The notes: generated from the sequence alone by a model not told the origin. DNA of 64,000 nt from Ichthyenterobacterium magnum (GCF_003610635.1 NZ_RAQJ01000005.1:1-64000), one strand, 5' to 3'. Counted from the stretch's first letter, positions 45,110 through 54,653 are shown. Translations and numbers: made by a program.

Positions 45110-45604
45110 TTATGACTCTTTTTTCTTTTTAGAGAAAAAATTTCCTAATAGAAGAGCAATCATACCAAATGTTACAGACATATCTGCAACATTAAAAATG
45201 CCTGTTCTAAAAACACCACCAAAATCAAGATGTAAAAAATCGGTTACTGAGCCATAAGCAATTCTATCATAAACATTAGCGATTCCTCCACCAGCTATAC
45301 AAGACAATGCGATGAGGCTAAGCTTGTCTAAAGCTTTAGTTTTTAAAATATAATAGATAAGATATGCTAAAACTAATGTGGGTAAAATAAGTAATAGAAT
45401 AAGTCTCAATGTTGGATTAATATCACTTCCCATTCCTAAAAAAGCACCTTCGTTTTCAACATTCATCAAACGAAAAGTATCTCCGATTACAGAAATGATT
45501 TCTCCCTTTTCAATAGTAGCTCTTACAATAACTTTTGAAATTTGATCAATAGCAATATTGAGCACTATAATCAGAATTACGCCTGCAGTTCTTGATATTT
45601 TCAT
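45110..45604 (-). CDS. lspA: Lipoprotein signal peptidase (signal peptidase II)
   Basis: Encodes 164 aa with four transmembrane helices. The two catalytic aspartates are visible in NVYDRIAYGSVTDFL and FNVADMSVTFG, with the conserved VENEGAFLGM region. It removes the signal peptide from diacylglyceryl-modified prolipoproteins in the inner membrane. It lies 6 bp after the fabD gene and is probably cotranscribed. Confidence 0.95.
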   Translation of the reverse strand: MKISRTAGVILIIVLNIAIDQISKVIVRATIEKGEIISVIGDTFRLMNVENEGAFLGMGSDINPTLRLILLLILPTLVLAYLIYYILKTKALDKLSLIALSCIAGGGIANVYDRIAYGSVTDFLHLDFGGVFRTGIFNVADMSVTFGMIALLLGNFFSKKKKES

Positions 45605-45610
45605 GTGAAA

Positions 45611-46504
45611 TTAAGCGTTAGTTTCTAGAGTAGCAGAAGCTGTTTGTGATTCTCTATTAATTTTTTTAACTAAACCTTGTAATACTTTACCTGGACCAAC
45701 TTCAGTAAATAACGTTGCACCATCAGTAACCATTTGTTGTACAGATTGAGTCCAACGTACAGGAGCTGTTAATTGAGAAATTAAATTGGCTTTAATCTCA
45801 TTTTCATCAAGTATTGCAGAAGCAGTAACATTTTGATATATAGGACAGTTTGGTTTATTAAATGTTGTGTTTTCTATTGCAGCAGCTAATTCTTCACGAG
45901 CTGGTTCCATTAAAGGTGAGTGAAAAGCACCACCAACAGGAAGTACTAATGCACGGCGAGCACCTTCTTCTTTTAATGTTTCACAGGCTTTATTAATAGC
46001 ATCAATTTCTCCAGAAATCACTAATTGTCCTGGACAGTTATAATTTGCAGCCACTACAATACCTTCAGTTGTAGCACATATTTTTTCTACAATGTCATCA
46101 TCTAAACCTAAAACGGCGGCCATTGTACTTGGTTGTATTTCGCAAGCTTTTTGCATGGCTAAAGCTCGTTGAGACACTAATTTTAAACCATCCTCAAAGG
46201 TTAACGCTCCAGCGGCAACTAATGCGGAAAATTCCCCTAATGAGTGACCTGCAACCATATCTGGTTTAAAACTTTCACCTAAAGTTTTTGCTAAAATTAC
46301 AGAGTGTAAAAAAATAGCTGGTTGTGTAACTTTAGTTTCTTTTAGGTCTTCTGCAGAACCTTCAAACATAATGTCTGTAATAGGAAACCCAAGAATATCA
46401 TTGGCGTTTTCAAATAACTCTTGAGCTAAAGGCGAGTTCTCGTATAAGTCTAAACCCATTCCTGAGAATTGCGCTCCTTGACCCGGAAATATATATGCGT
46501 TCAT
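45611..46504 (-). CDS. fabD: Malonyl-CoA-acyl carrier protein transacylase
   Basis: The ATG at 46504 (MNAYIFPGQGAQFSGMG) is preferred to 46546, giving 297 aa. The active Ser88 is in GHSLGEFSAL, Arg in SQRALAMQ near 113 and the catalytic His in GGAFHSPLM. It loads malonyl groups onto ACP for fatty acid synthesis in the cytoplasm. Confidence 0.95.
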   Translation of the reverse strand: MNAYIFPGQGAQFSGMGLDLYENSPLAQELFENANDILGFPITDIMFEGSAEDLKETKVTQPAIFLHSVILAKTLGESFKPDMVAGHSLGEFSALVAAGALTFEDGLKLVSQRALAMQKACEIQPSTMAAVLGLDDDIVEKICATTEGIVVAANYNCPGQLVISGEIDAINKACETLKEEGARRALVLPVGGAFHSPLMEPAREELAAAIENTTFNKPNCPIYQNVTASAILDENEIKANLISQLTAPVRWTQSVQQMVTDGATLFTEVGPGKVLQGLVKKINRESQTASATLETNA

Positions 46505-46539
46505 GTGTTTTAATTTTATGCTGCAAAAATAGGAATAAT

Positions 46540-46580
46540 ATCGCAATCAGTCTGCAGTATTCAGTCGCAGTTTGCAGTTA
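46540..46580. repeat. Short imperfect CAGT/GCAGT repeats
   Basis: The spacer upstream of fabD reads as a series of GCAGT/CAGTC units (for example TCAGTCTGCAGTATTCAGTC). It has no open frame and no obvious hairpin. Apart from AT-rich sequence, nothing else is seen between 46504 and 46693. Confidence 0.4.
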
Positions 46581-46692
46581 CAAACTTAGAATCTGTATTT
46601 TCTAGTTTAGAATAATTGTACCAAATTTAAAATAAGTATTATTGAGTTTCAATTTAGTACATTATTTCTGAAAACTGAAACTAAATACTTAA

Positions 46693-48246
46693 TTACGAGC
46701 AAGCTGCTTCTGCACAACGTTCACCATCCATAGCTGCAGAAATAATTCCGCCAGCATAACCACCACCTTCACCACATGGGAATAAATTAGAAATTTCAGT
46801 ATGTGATAATGATTCGTTTCGTGGAATTTTTATTGGAGAAGAGGTTCTAGATTCTACACCAATAACATTAGCTTCAGAGGTATAATAACCTTTCATCTTT
46901 TCACCAAAGGCTTTAAATCCTTTTCTGAGTGAGCCACCAATTAATTTTGGTAGTAACGAATGCATTGGTGATGATTTTAAACCTGGTTGGTATGATGTAG
47001 GATTTAAATCATTAGAGAGTTTACCTTCAACAAAATCTGTTAGTCGCTGCGCAGGAGCAGCTTGAGTTCTTCCGCCAGAAGTAAATGCTAATCGTTCTAA
47101 GTTTTTCTGATATTCTAAACCTTTTAAAGCTCCAAAATGTTCGTACTTATGTAAGTCTTTTTCAGAATTAATTTCAACAACAATTCCTGAGTTTGCAAAT
47201 TCATTATTTCGTTTTGAAGGCGACATACCATTAACTACAACCTCGCCATTTGCTGTTGCAGCTGGAACAATAAAGCCACCAGGACACATGCAAAAAGAAT
47301 AGACACCGCGATTATTTACTTGCTGTACTAAACTATATGCGGCTGCAGGTAACAACTGATCGCGTTCATTTTTACAGTGATATTGAATGCTATCTATAAT
47401 ATGTTGTGGATGTTCAACACGAATGCCCATAGCAAATGATTTTGCTTCTAATGCAATCTCTTTGTTATTAAGTAAATAAAAAATATCTCGTGCAGAATGC
47501 CCAGTTGCTAAAATAACTCTGTCAACAGTTAGTTCATTTCCGTTTTGAAGCTGAATTGCAACAATTTTATTATCCTTTAATGTGAAATCTGTTACACGAC
47601 TTTCGAAATGAACCTCACCACCATACTTTATAATAGTTTCCCTAATGTTTTGAACCACTTTAGGTAATTTATTTGTACCAATATGCGGATGTGCATCAAC
47701 TAAAATTTGATCTGTTGCACCATGAAAGACAAGGTTTTCAAAAATCTTACGTACATCACCACGTTTTAAACTTCGCGTATATAATTTGCCATCACTATAA
47801 GTTCCTGCACCACCTTCGCCAAAGCAATAATTAGAATCTTCGTTTACAAAATGGTCTTGATTTATGGCTTTTAAATCGCGACGTCTATCTTGTACATTTT
47901 TGCCACGTTCTAAAACTATAGGTTTGTAGCCAAGCTCAATACAACGTAAAGCGGCATACATGCCTGCAGGTCCAAAACCAATAATGTGAATGGGTTTGGC
48001 TTTAGATACATCATTATAATGAAATGTGTATTCTGAACTTTCAGGAAACGGTTCGTTAATATAAACAGAAACTTTATAGTTAAACATGATACGTGATTTT
48101 CGTGCATCGATTGATTTGCGCAATACTTTAATGCCAGAAATACTATTTGGTTTGATGTCTAAAACTTCGGAAACTTTTAGTAATAAAATTGAATCACTTT
48201 CTTTTTCTTCTTGAAGTGAAATACGAAGCTGCAGTTCTTTTACCAT
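46693..48246 (-). CDS. FAD-dependent oxidoreductase (COG2509 type)
   Basis: Encodes 517 aa. Its Rossmann motif IIGFGPAGMYAALRCIELGY-like (about 90-110) follows an N-terminal about 85-residue domain, then GEGGAGTYSDGKLYTR and the C-terminal GEGGGYAGGIISAAMDG that closes the FAD site. It resembles the HI0933/COG2509 group of uncharacterised flavoproteins found in many bacteria. Substrate unknown; cytoplasmic, no signal peptide. Confidence 0.88.
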   Translation of the reverse strand: MVKELQLRISLQEEKESDSILLLKVSEVLDIKPNSISGIKVLRKSIDARKSRIMFNYKVSVYINEPFPESSEYTFHYNDVSKAKPIHIIGFGPAGMYAALRCIELGYKPIVLERGKNVQDRRRDLKAINQDHFVNEDSNYCFGEGGAGTYSDGKLYTRSLKRGDVRKIFENLVFHGATDQILVDAHPHIGTNKLPKVVQNIRETIIKYGGEVHFESRVTDFTLKDNKIVAIQLQNGNELTVDRVILATGHSARDIFYLLNNKEIALEAKSFAMGIRVEHPQHIIDSIQYHCKNERDQLLPAAAYSLVQQVNNRGVYSFCMCPGGFIVPAATANGEVVVNGMSPSKRNNEFANSGIVVEINSEKDLHKYEHFGALKGLEYQKNLERLAFTSGGRTQAAPAQRLTDFVEGKLSNDLNPTSYQPGLKSSPMHSLLPKLIGGSLRKGFKAFGEKMKGYYTSEANVIGVESRTSSPIKIPRNESLSHTEISNLFPCGEGGGYAGGIISAAMDGERCAEAACS

Positions 48247-48297
48247 AAAACAAAATTAGTTATATTTAATAAGTTTAATAGATTAATAAAGATAAAG

Positions 48298-48687
48298 ATG
48301 GAGTTTACATTAAAAACGAATATAAAAGCGACTGCTAAACAAATTTATAAGTCTTGGTTAAGTACACAAGGACATACTAAAATGACTGGAGGAACTGCTT
48401 TTGTTTCAGATAAAATTGGTGATTCTTTTACTGTTTGGGATGGTTATATTAAAGGTGAAAATCTAGAATTAGAACCCTATCATAAAATTGTACAATCATG
48501 GCGAAGTACAAATTTTGAAGCACAAGAAGAAGATTCTAAAATTGAAATTATTTTTAATGAAAAAGATGGTGAAACAGAATTAACACTAACACATTCTAAT
48601 GTTCCAGAAAGTGGAGAGCATTATATTAAAGGTTGGGATGAGCATTATTTTACACCAATGAAATCTTATTTTGAGTTTTTAAAATAG
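48298..48687 (+). CDS. SRPBCC (AHSA1-like) domain protein
   Basis: Encodes 129 aa, a single START-like helix-grip domain: TLKTNIKATAKQIYKSWLST at the start, KIGDSFTVWDGYIKG, and WDEHYFTPMKSYFEF at the end. Such proteins bind hydrophobic ligands or Hsp90-type chaperones. No partner is encoded nearby, so role is unknown. Confidence 0.85.
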   Translation: MEFTLKTNIKATAKQIYKSWLSTQGHTKMTGGTAFVSDKIGDSFTVWDGYIKGENLELEPYHKIVQSWRSTNFEAQEEDSKIEIIFNEKDGETELTLTHSNVPESGEHYIKGWDEHYFTPMKSYFEFLK

Positions 48688-48715
48688 TTATGTTTTATGT
48701 AATTAAAAAACAGTT

Positions 48716-49207
48716 TTAATGTTGATAGCAATGATCTCCATTTTTTACTTTTCGTTTGCAATAGCCTCCAGACTTTGTTCTTGCTCCACACGTAGAAGCT
48801 GTAGTTTTGGTTGTAGACGAATATGAGTTTGAAGAGCTATTTTGCTTTGTGTGTTGGTAACAATAACCATTAGCTAAACTGGTTTTGTGTTTGCATCTGA
48901 TTCCTTTTTTTGTTTTTCCTTTACATTGAACTGTATTAGAAATACCTACAGCTTTGTTGGCTTTAGAGAAACTATTAGTAATACTTTTTACAATTGGAGG
49001 TTTACAAATTTTACATGGAGTTAGACCATATTTTGATATATCATTATCTGAAAGTTTTTTTGAAACATTTTCAACCATTCTACAGCTACTCAAATGGTAT
49101 TTTTCCCCTGAAGGAGTTTTGTAAAAACTCTGAGCATTTACTTTTGATGAAACTACAAGCAGAAAAAATAGTGCTAAACAATAACTTAATTTATGGTTTG
49201 GACTCAT
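48716..49207 (-). CDS. Cys-rich secreted protein with DUF5763-like repeats
   Basis: Encodes 163 aa with a signal peptide (about 1-26). After a first cysteine-containing segment (YHLSSCRMVENVS ... CKICKPP), the C-terminal part holds two copies of a C-x3-T-K-x-G-x2-C ... C-Y-Q-H zinc-like module (about 94-118 and 140-163). The family label DUF5763 is a good guess. Function unknown. Confidence 0.7.
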   Translation of the reverse strand: MSPNHKLSYCLALFFLLVVSSKVNAQSFYKTPSGEKYHLSSCRMVENVSKKLSDNDISKYGLTPCKICKPPIVKSITNSFSKANKAVGISNTVQCKGKTKKGIRCKHKTSLANGYCYQHTKQNSSSNSYSSTTKTTASTCGARTKSGGYCKRKVKNGDHCYQH

Positions 49208-49215
49208 GTTAGGTG

Positions 49216-50115
49216 TTATTTACGTTCATAGGTTAAAAACGAAAACGAATACACATGCTTTTCATCTTTATCATGAAAAGTATTAGCAGTTTCTTTCCAA
49301 ATTGCAGTATCTATTTCAGGGAAAAACGTGTCGGCACCTTCAAAACTATGATGTACGCGAGTGATTTCAAGTTTGTCTGTTAAGTTCATAGATTGTTTGT
49401 AGATTTCTCCACCACCAATAATAAATGGTTGTTTGTCATGTCTAGCGGCATCAAGGGCATCTTCTATATTATTAACAACAATAACACCATCAGGAACTTT
49501 GTAGTTATCTTGTCTTGTAATAACAATATGAGTTCTGTTTGGTAGTGGTTTTGGAAAACTCTCAAAGGTTTTACGACCCATAATAATATGATGACCGTTT
49601 GTAAGCGACTTAAAACGTTTTAAATCATCACTTAAATGCCAAATTAAATCATTGTCCTTACCAATAGCATTGTTTTCTCCAGCTGCAACAATAATAGTAA
49701 GTTCAGTATTTTTTTTAGGCTTTATTTTTTTTACTGTTTCTATAGGATACTCTTTGTCTACCTGCTGTTGTAGTTTTTTAATGCGTTCTTTTTGTTTTGC
49801 AACTAAGCTTTCTAGCTGTTTGTCTTCCCAATCTTTATCTATAAAATTATGAGTAACAAATACATTAAATAAATGGTAGCAAAATAAAAATAGCCAAGCT
49901 AAAATGGCAAAAACAAACCATTCTTTACCAAAAAAGGTTACATCCTTGCCAATACCTAATACTGTATTTGCTATGATGAGAAATAGAGCGCCTAATAAAA
50001 AAATTACAAAATGAGCATAAAGGCGTTTTTTTTGTTTAATACGCTTTTGAGCATTTTTTATTAATTCTAATTGCTCTTTATCTATTTGAGGTGTTTGTCT
50101 TTTTTTACCGAACAT
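49216..50115 (-). CDS. Dihydrofolate reductase fused to an N-terminal two-transmembrane domain
   Basis: Encodes 299 aa, almost twice the length of a normal DHFR. Residues about 35-92 hold two transmembrane segments of the 2TM domain type (YAHFVIFLLGALFLIIAN and WFVFAILAWLFLFCYHLF); about 98-125 is a Lys/Glu/Gln coiled coil; about 138-299 is a complete DHFR with IVAAGENNAIGKDNDLIWHLSDDL, MGRKTFES, and GGGEIYKQ. thyA lies 43 bp upstream, so this supplies tetrahydrofolate to thymidylate synthesis. It may be anchored at the inner membrane. Confidence 0.88.
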   Translation of the reverse strand: MFGKKRQTPQIDKEQLELIKNAQKRIKQKKRLYAHFVIFLLGALFLIIANTVLGIGKDVTFFGKEWFVFAILAWLFLFCYHLFNVFVTHNFIDKDWEDKQLESLVAKQKERIKKLQQQVDKEYPIETVKKIKPKKNTELTIIVAAGENNAIGKDNDLIWHLSDDLKRFKSLTNGHHIIMGRKTFESFPKPLPNRTHIVITRQDNYKVPDGVIVVNNIEDALDAARHDKQPFIIGGGEIYKQSMNLTDKLEITRVHHSFEGADTFFPEIDTAIWKETANTFHDKDEKHVYSFSFLTYERK

Positions 50116-50158
50116 ACTTAACTAAAATATATTATAAAGGTAATTGTTTTCTGTAAAC

Positions 50159-50983
50159 TTAAACAGCAACAATACCTTTAATATGCGGATGCGGATTGTA
50201 ATCTACCAAAGTAAAATCTTCAAAAGTAAAATCGAAAATGTTTTTCACTTCTGGGTTTAGTATCATCTTTGGTAATGGTCTTGGGTCTCTAGATAGTTGC
50301 AGTTCTAGTTGCTCCATATGATTGTTGTAGATATGTGCATCTCCAAATGTGTGAATAAAATCACCAGCTTCATAACCACAAACTTGAGCCATCATCATGG
50401 TAAATAAGGCATAAGAACCAATATTAAAAGGAACACCTAAAAATATGTCTGCACTACGTTGGTAGAGTTGACAAGATAATTTTCCGTCAGCAACATAAAA
50501 CTGAAAAAAAGCATGACAAGGCGGTAAAGCTGCTTTACCATTAGCAACATTTTCACTAAACGATTTAGAAGTATCTGGTAATACTGAAGGATTCCACGCA
50601 GAAACTAGCATTCTACGACTATTAGGATTATTTTTTAATGTATCAATAACTTCTTTAATCTGGTCAACTTCATCGCTATTCCAGTTACGCCATTGGTGGC
50701 CATAAACTGGTCCTAAGTCTCCGTTTTCATCAGCCCATTCGTTCCAAATACGAACACCATTTTCTGTTAAGTAGTTAATATTTGTGTCTCCTTTTAAAAA
50801 CCAAAGGAGTTCATATATAATTGATTTTAAGTGTAATTTTTTTGTAGTAACCATAGGGAAACCTTCACTTAAGTCAAAACGCATTTGGTATCCAAAAATA
50901 CTCTTTGTTCCTGTTCCTGTTCGATCGCCTTTTTCGTTGCCATGTTCTAAAACATGCTTTACTAAATCGTGGTATTGTTTCAT
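50159..50983 (-). CDS. thyA: Thymidylate synthase
   Basis: The ATG at 50983 ([15 protein letters not shown]) gives 274 aa. An upstream in-frame ATG at 51061 would run through a REP-like palindrome. The nucleophile Cys lies in [12 protein letters not shown] (near 156), and [17 protein letters not shown] is intact. It converts dUMP to dTMP using methylene-tetrahydrofolate, so dihydrofolate is released and the DHFR downstream regenerates it. Confidence 0.96.
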   Translation of the reverse strand: MKQYHDLVKHVLEHGNEKGDRTGTGTKSIFGYQMRFDLSEGFPMVTTKKLHLKSIIYELLWFLKGDTNINYLTENGVRIWNEWADENGDLGPVYGHQWRNWNSDEVDQIKEVIDTLKNNPNSRRMLVSAWNPSVLPDTSKSFSENVANGKAALPPCHAFFQFYVADGKLSCQLYQRSADIFLGVPFNIGSYALFTMMMAQVCGYEAGDFIHTFGDAHIYNNHMEQLELQLSRDPRPLPKMILNPEVKNIFDFTFEDFTLVDYNPHPHIKGIVAV

Positions 50984-50989
50984 GCTCAC

Positions 50990-51064
50990 TTCCCGTAAAA
51001 CGGGAATCTTTTTAATTAAACTTAAATATTTTGGAATGAGATGCTGAAACAAGTTCAGCATGAC
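50990..51064. repeat. REP-like palindromes in the thyA leader
   Basis: Two palindromes: TTCCCG/CGGGAA (50990-51006) and TGCTGAAACAAGTTCAGCA (51042-51060), followed by TGAC. On the minus strand the element starts GTCATGCTGAA. It is related by its GTCAT edge to 29111-29136 and 31033-31094. Confidence 0.65.
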
Positions 51065-51079
51065 GCTAAGCTAAAATAT

Positions 51080-51114
51080 AAAAAAGCTTCAATCAGTATT
51101 GCTTGAAGCTTTTA
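51080..51114 (-). terminator. Terminator after the nucleoside transporter gene
   Basis: Arms AAAAGCTTCAA (51082-51092) and TTGAAGCTTTT (51103-51113). On the minus strand the stem is followed by a T-rich run. It ends the nupC-like transcript before the REP and thyA. Confidence 0.75.
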
Positions 51115-51139
51115 ATTATATTAAAAGTTATTAACTAAA

Positions 51140-52852
51140 TTACCCTATTATCATTCCAGCAATTGTAGCTGATATTAATGATGCAATTGTACCGCCAATT
51201 AATGCTTTCATCCCAAATTGTGATAAGGTTTTTCTTTGTCCTGGCGCTAAAGATCCAATACCTCCAATTTGTATGCCTATAGAAGCAAAATTTGCAAAAC
51301 CACATAGCATATAAGTAGCCATGATGATAGACTTCTGATAATTTAAATGTGTAGCACTTGCAACATTTTTTAAATCTGCTAATTGTATATAACCTACAAA
51401 TTCGCTAGCCGCTAATTTTATTCCTAAAAGTTGTCCCATTAATGCCATATCTTCTTTAGCTACACCAATTAGCCACATTAGTGGTGCGAATAGGTAACCT
51501 AAAATAAGTTCTAGAGATAAACTCTGATAAGGTGTGTTATTAATAACCCAGTTGTTTAATGTTGTAATGTCTCCAACCCAACCTAAAATTCCGTTTATCA
51601 TTGCAATAAATGCAACAAATACTAAAAGCATTGCACCAACATTTACTGCTAATCTCAAGCCTTCTGTTGTTCCGTTTGCAATGGCATCTAATAAGTTTGA
51701 ACCTATTTTTTCTTGAGATACACTTACGTCTGTATTTATTTTTTCTGTTTGGGGATATAATATTTTTGAAATGACAATAGCTCCTGGAGCTGCCATCACA
51801 GATGCTGCTAATAAATGCTTAGCATAGAACAATCTTAGTTCTGGGTCGTCTCCTCCTAAAAATCCAATATATGCTGCAAGAACAGCTCCTGCAACTGTTG
51901 CCATACCGCCAATCATGACTAAGAGCATTTCGGACTTATTCATTTTTTCTAAATACGCCTTAATAAGTAGAGGTGCTTCAGTTTGACCTAAGAAAATATT
52001 ACCAGCAACACTTAAACTTTCTGCGCCAGATATTTTTAAAACTTTTGAAAGCAACCAAGCTAATGCTTTAACCACTTTTTGAATAATACCTAAATAGAAT
52101 AAAACAGATGTTAGCGCAGAGAAAAATAAAATAGTTGGTAATACTTGAAAGGCGAAAATAAATCCAAATGTGTCCATGTCAACAACTAAGCCTTCAAATA
52201 AGAACCTACTACCTGCTCTTGTAAACTCTAGTACTTGAACAAATAAACCACCAATAAATTCAAAAATTGTTTTTACAAATCCTACTTTTAAAACTCCAAT
52301 GGCTATTAATAATTGAAAAGCCAAACCAATACCTACCGTTTTCCAGTTAATAGCTTTACGATTGCTACTGAATAGAAAAGCTATGAAAATAAGTGTTATC
52401 ATTCCTAAAACACCTCGCCATAAACTGTTTATAGAGAATCCCTCACTAGGAATTATAGTGTCTGCTGTTGTTGTTGCAACTGCAGTAGTTGCTACATTTG
52501 TATTTGGTGTTTTAAATTTATAAGTCGTATTTTTTTCAGTGATAACTAAAGTAGAGTCAGTCAGTTCTGAAATTTTATACCTTCGAATTGTATCTGTTGG
52601 TTTGTTGTAGTAAAATACGAGTAGATTATTTTGATGAATATAATCACCGGAAGCTTGTAGATTGTTTTTTGACTTAAGGGAATATGAAAATTCTCCATTT
52701 TTAAGATTAAGCGCATCTGTATCTGAAATGTCTATTAAAGCACCATACGCATTTTCAATAACATCAAACTGCCATTCTTTTTCTAAGTCTTGAGCTAAAG
52801 TTGTTGTAATTCCAAAAAAAATAGTTGCAATAGCTAGAAAAAAATGTTTCAT
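51140..52852 (-). CDS. Concentrative nucleoside transporter (CNT/NupC) with a secreted N-terminal domain
   Basis: Encodes 570 aa. A cleavable signal peptide (1-20) is followed by about 100 residues of beta-rich sequence (EKEWQFDVIENAYG to about 115) that resembles a lipocalin-like module, and then a linker and the CNT membrane core (about 145-570) with the characteristic GGMATVAGAVLAAYIG and family-specific GQTEAPLLIKAYLEKM. Ordinary CNTs are about 400 aa and lack the front part. The transporter is expected to import nucleosides with Na+ or H+. The neighbouring thyA and DHFR suggest salvage. Confidence 0.85.
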   Translation of the reverse strand: MKHFFLAIATIFFGITTTLAQDLEKEWQFDVIENAYGALIDISDTDALNLKNGEFSYSLKSKNNLQASGDYIHQNNLLVFYYNKPTDTIRRYKISELTDSTLVITEKNTTYKFKTPNTNVATTAVATTTADTIIPSEGFSINSLWRGVLGMITLIFIAFLFSSNRKAINWKTVGIGLAFQLLIAIGVLKVGFVKTIFEFIGGLFVQVLEFTRAGSRFLFEGLVVDMDTFGFIFAFQVLPTILFFSALTSVLFYLGIIQKVVKALAWLLSKVLKISGAESLSVAGNIFLGQTEAPLLIKAYLEKMNKSEMLLVMIGGMATVAGAVLAAYIGFLGGDDPELRLFYAKHLLAASVMAAPGAIVISKILYPQTEKINTDVSVSQEKIGSNLLDAIANGTTEGLRLAVNVGAMLLVFVAFIAMINGILGWVGDITTLNNWVINNTPYQSLSLELILGYLFAPLMWLIGVAKEDMALMGQLLGIKLAASEFVGYIQLADLKNVASATHLNYQKSIIMATYMLCGFANFASIGIQIGGIGSLAPGQRKTLSQFGMKALIGGTIASLISATIAGMIIG

Positions 52853-52951
52853 GAGTTTATTTTTATTGTTTCTTATTGGTCACATGCGACATTCATTTAA
52901 TCATTTTTTTTCATTATGATTTAGTTATGAATGTTTCATGATAGAAATGTA

Positions 52952-53560
52952 TTAACGTTTGGAAATTTCGTCTCTTATTTTGGCCGCTTTTTCATAATCT
53001 TCATTAGTAACAGCTTCGTCTAAAAGGGTATTTAATTCTTGTAATGTCTTGTCTTTATAGTTATCTTGAATGCTAGCTTCAATCTCTTCAACAACAAGGT
53101 CATCTACTAAGATACTATCTTGTTCTTCACCTTCTTTTTTAGGATTTACTTTAAGGTAAATACCAGCTTTATCTAAGATGTTTTTATAAGTAAATATTGG
53201 CGCTTGAAAACGTAAAGCTAATGCAATAGCATCACTTGTACGTGCATCAATTATTTCTTCAATTTTATCACGTTCGCAAATAAGACTAGAATAAAACACA
53301 CCATCTACAAGTTTATGAATAATGACTTGCTTAACCACTACATCAAACCTATCTGCAAAATTTTTAAACAAATCGTGAGTAAGTGGTCGAGGTGGTCTAA
53401 TCTCTTTTTCGAGAGCAATAGCTATAGATTGCGCTTCAAAAGCTCCAATAACTATTGGTAGTTTTCTGTCGCCATCAACTTCATTCAGAATTAAAGCATA
53501 TGCACCATTTTGAGTTTGGCTATATGAAATTCCTTTTATGTTTAATCTTACTAAACTCAT
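52952..53560 (-). CDS. Bifunctional nuclease family protein (DUF151) with C-terminal UVR motif
   Basis: Encodes 202 aa. Residues 1-150 are a DUF151/bifunctional nuclease domain (ALILNEVDGDRKLPIVIGAFEAQ, RPLTHDLF, IDARTSDAIALALRF). A C-terminal UVR motif (about 165-202, NEDYEKAAKIRDEISKR) is typical of UvrB-binding proteins. Members of the family act in nuclease or regulatory roles; exact function is not fixed. The 5' leader is strongly structured (53577-53649). Confidence 0.87.
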   Translation of the reverse strand: MSLVRLNIKGISYSQTQNGAYALILNEVDGDRKLPIVIGAFEAQSIAIALEKEIRPPRPLTHDLFKNFADRFDVVVKQVIIHKLVDGVFYSSLICERDKIEEIIDARTSDAIALALRFQAPIFTYKNILDKAGIYLKVNPKKEGEEQDSILVDDLVVEEIEASIQDNYKDKTLQELNTLLDEAVTNEDYEKAAKIRDEISKR

Positions 53561-53576
53561 AATTTATAAAACGCAA

Positions 53577-53649
53577 AGAACTGTTTAAATTAGGACTTTA
53601 CCAACTGGATAAACCAGATTTAGCAATTATACGTAATTTAAACAGTCCT
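53577..53649 (-). other. Long hairpin in the spacer between DUF151 and etfA genes
   Basis: Arms ACTGTTTAAATTA (53580-53592) and TAATTTAAACAGT (53634-53646) match perfectly. On the minus strand the stem extends to 16 pairs with one G-U wobble and holds an inner hairpin CTGGTTTATCCAG. It lies within the leader of the DUF151 gene and downstream of etfA. It may be a structured RNA or a small mobile palindrome. Confidence 0.5.
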
Positions 53650-53677
53650 TAGGTAATTACAATTTATAAAAAAATAT

Positions 53678-54637
53678 TTATTGTTGTGCTTTAAAGGTCT
53701 TTAATTTTTCTATAAGTGTTGGTACAACTTCAAAAGCGTCACCAACAACTCCATAATCTGCAGCTTTAAAGAAAGGTGCTTCTGGATCTGTGTTGATTAC
53801 TACTTTTACTTTAGAGGCATTAATACCTGCTAAATGCTGAATTGCACCCGAAATACCAATAGCAATATATAAGTTTGAAGCAACAGGCTTACCTGTTTGC
53901 CCAACGTGTTCGCTATGGGGTCTCCATCCTAAATCTGATACAGGTTTTGAACATGCTGTTGCAGCACCAAGAACTTCTGCTAGTTCTTCAACCATTCCCC
54001 AGTTTTCAGGACCTTTAAGACCTCTTCCTGCTGAAACTACTATTTCTGCATCAGCAATACTTACTTTATCACTTGCTTTGTCTACAGACTCAACAGTAAC
54101 GCCTAATTCTGGAACTGAAACTGAAAATTCTTCAACCGTTGCATTTCCGTTAGACGCTACTAAACCAAATGAATTATTTGAAACAGCAACTAACTTAACA
54201 TCTGTGTTAATTGTTGTCATGTTAAATGCTTTGTTTGTAAACGCAGTACGTTTAACTGTAAACGGTGATGTGCTTGATGGTGCTTCAACTACATTTGAAG
54301 CAAATCCTGCATTAAGTTGTACAGCTAATAGTGGTGCTAAATATTTACTATCTGCACTAGAACTAACAATAACAACTTTTGCCTCTTCTTTTTCTGCAGC
54401 TGCTTTAATAGCACTTGCATAAGCGTTTGCATTAAATGTGTCTAGTTGGGTGTTGCTTACGTTTAAAACTTTATCAACACCATAGTTACCCAATTCACTA
54501 GCGTTACTTGTGTTTATAGTAATTGCTGTAACTGAAGTGCCTAATTGATCTGCTACTGCTTTTGCGTAAGATGCTACTTCAAAAGCTATTTTTTTTAAAT
54601 TTCCGTTATCGGATTCTGTATATACTAAAACTGACAT
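53678..54637 (-). CDS. etfA: Electron transfer flavoprotein subunit alpha
   Basis: Encodes 319 aa. The C-terminal FAD domain is complete: SAGRGLKGPENWGMVEELAEVLGA, SDLGWRPHSEHVGQTGKPV and GISGAIQHLAGIN. It takes electrons from acyl-CoA dehydrogenases. It starts 16 bp after etfB. Confidence 0.95.
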   Translation of the reverse strand: MSVLVYTESDNGNLKKIAFEVASYAKAVADQLGTSVTAITINTSNASELGNYGVDKVLNVSNTQLDTFNANAYASAIKAAAEKEEAKVVIVSSSADSKYLAPLLAVQLNAGFASNVVEAPSSTSPFTVKRTAFTNKAFNMTTINTDVKLVAVSNNSFGLVASNGNATVEEFSVSVPELGVTVESVDKASDKVSIADAEIVVSAGRGLKGPENWGMVEELAEVLGAATACSKPVSDLGWRPHSEHVGQTGKPVASNLYIAIGISGAIQHLAGINASKVKVVINTDPEAPFFKAADYGVVGDAFEVVPTLIEKLKTFKAQQ

Positions 54638-54653
54638 GTTTTTTCTTTTTTAA

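Noticed and set aside
50984-51061. N-terminal extension of thymidylate synthase ([10 protein letters not shown]...).
   Set aside because: This is a translated REP-like palindrome; the conserved protein starts at 50983.
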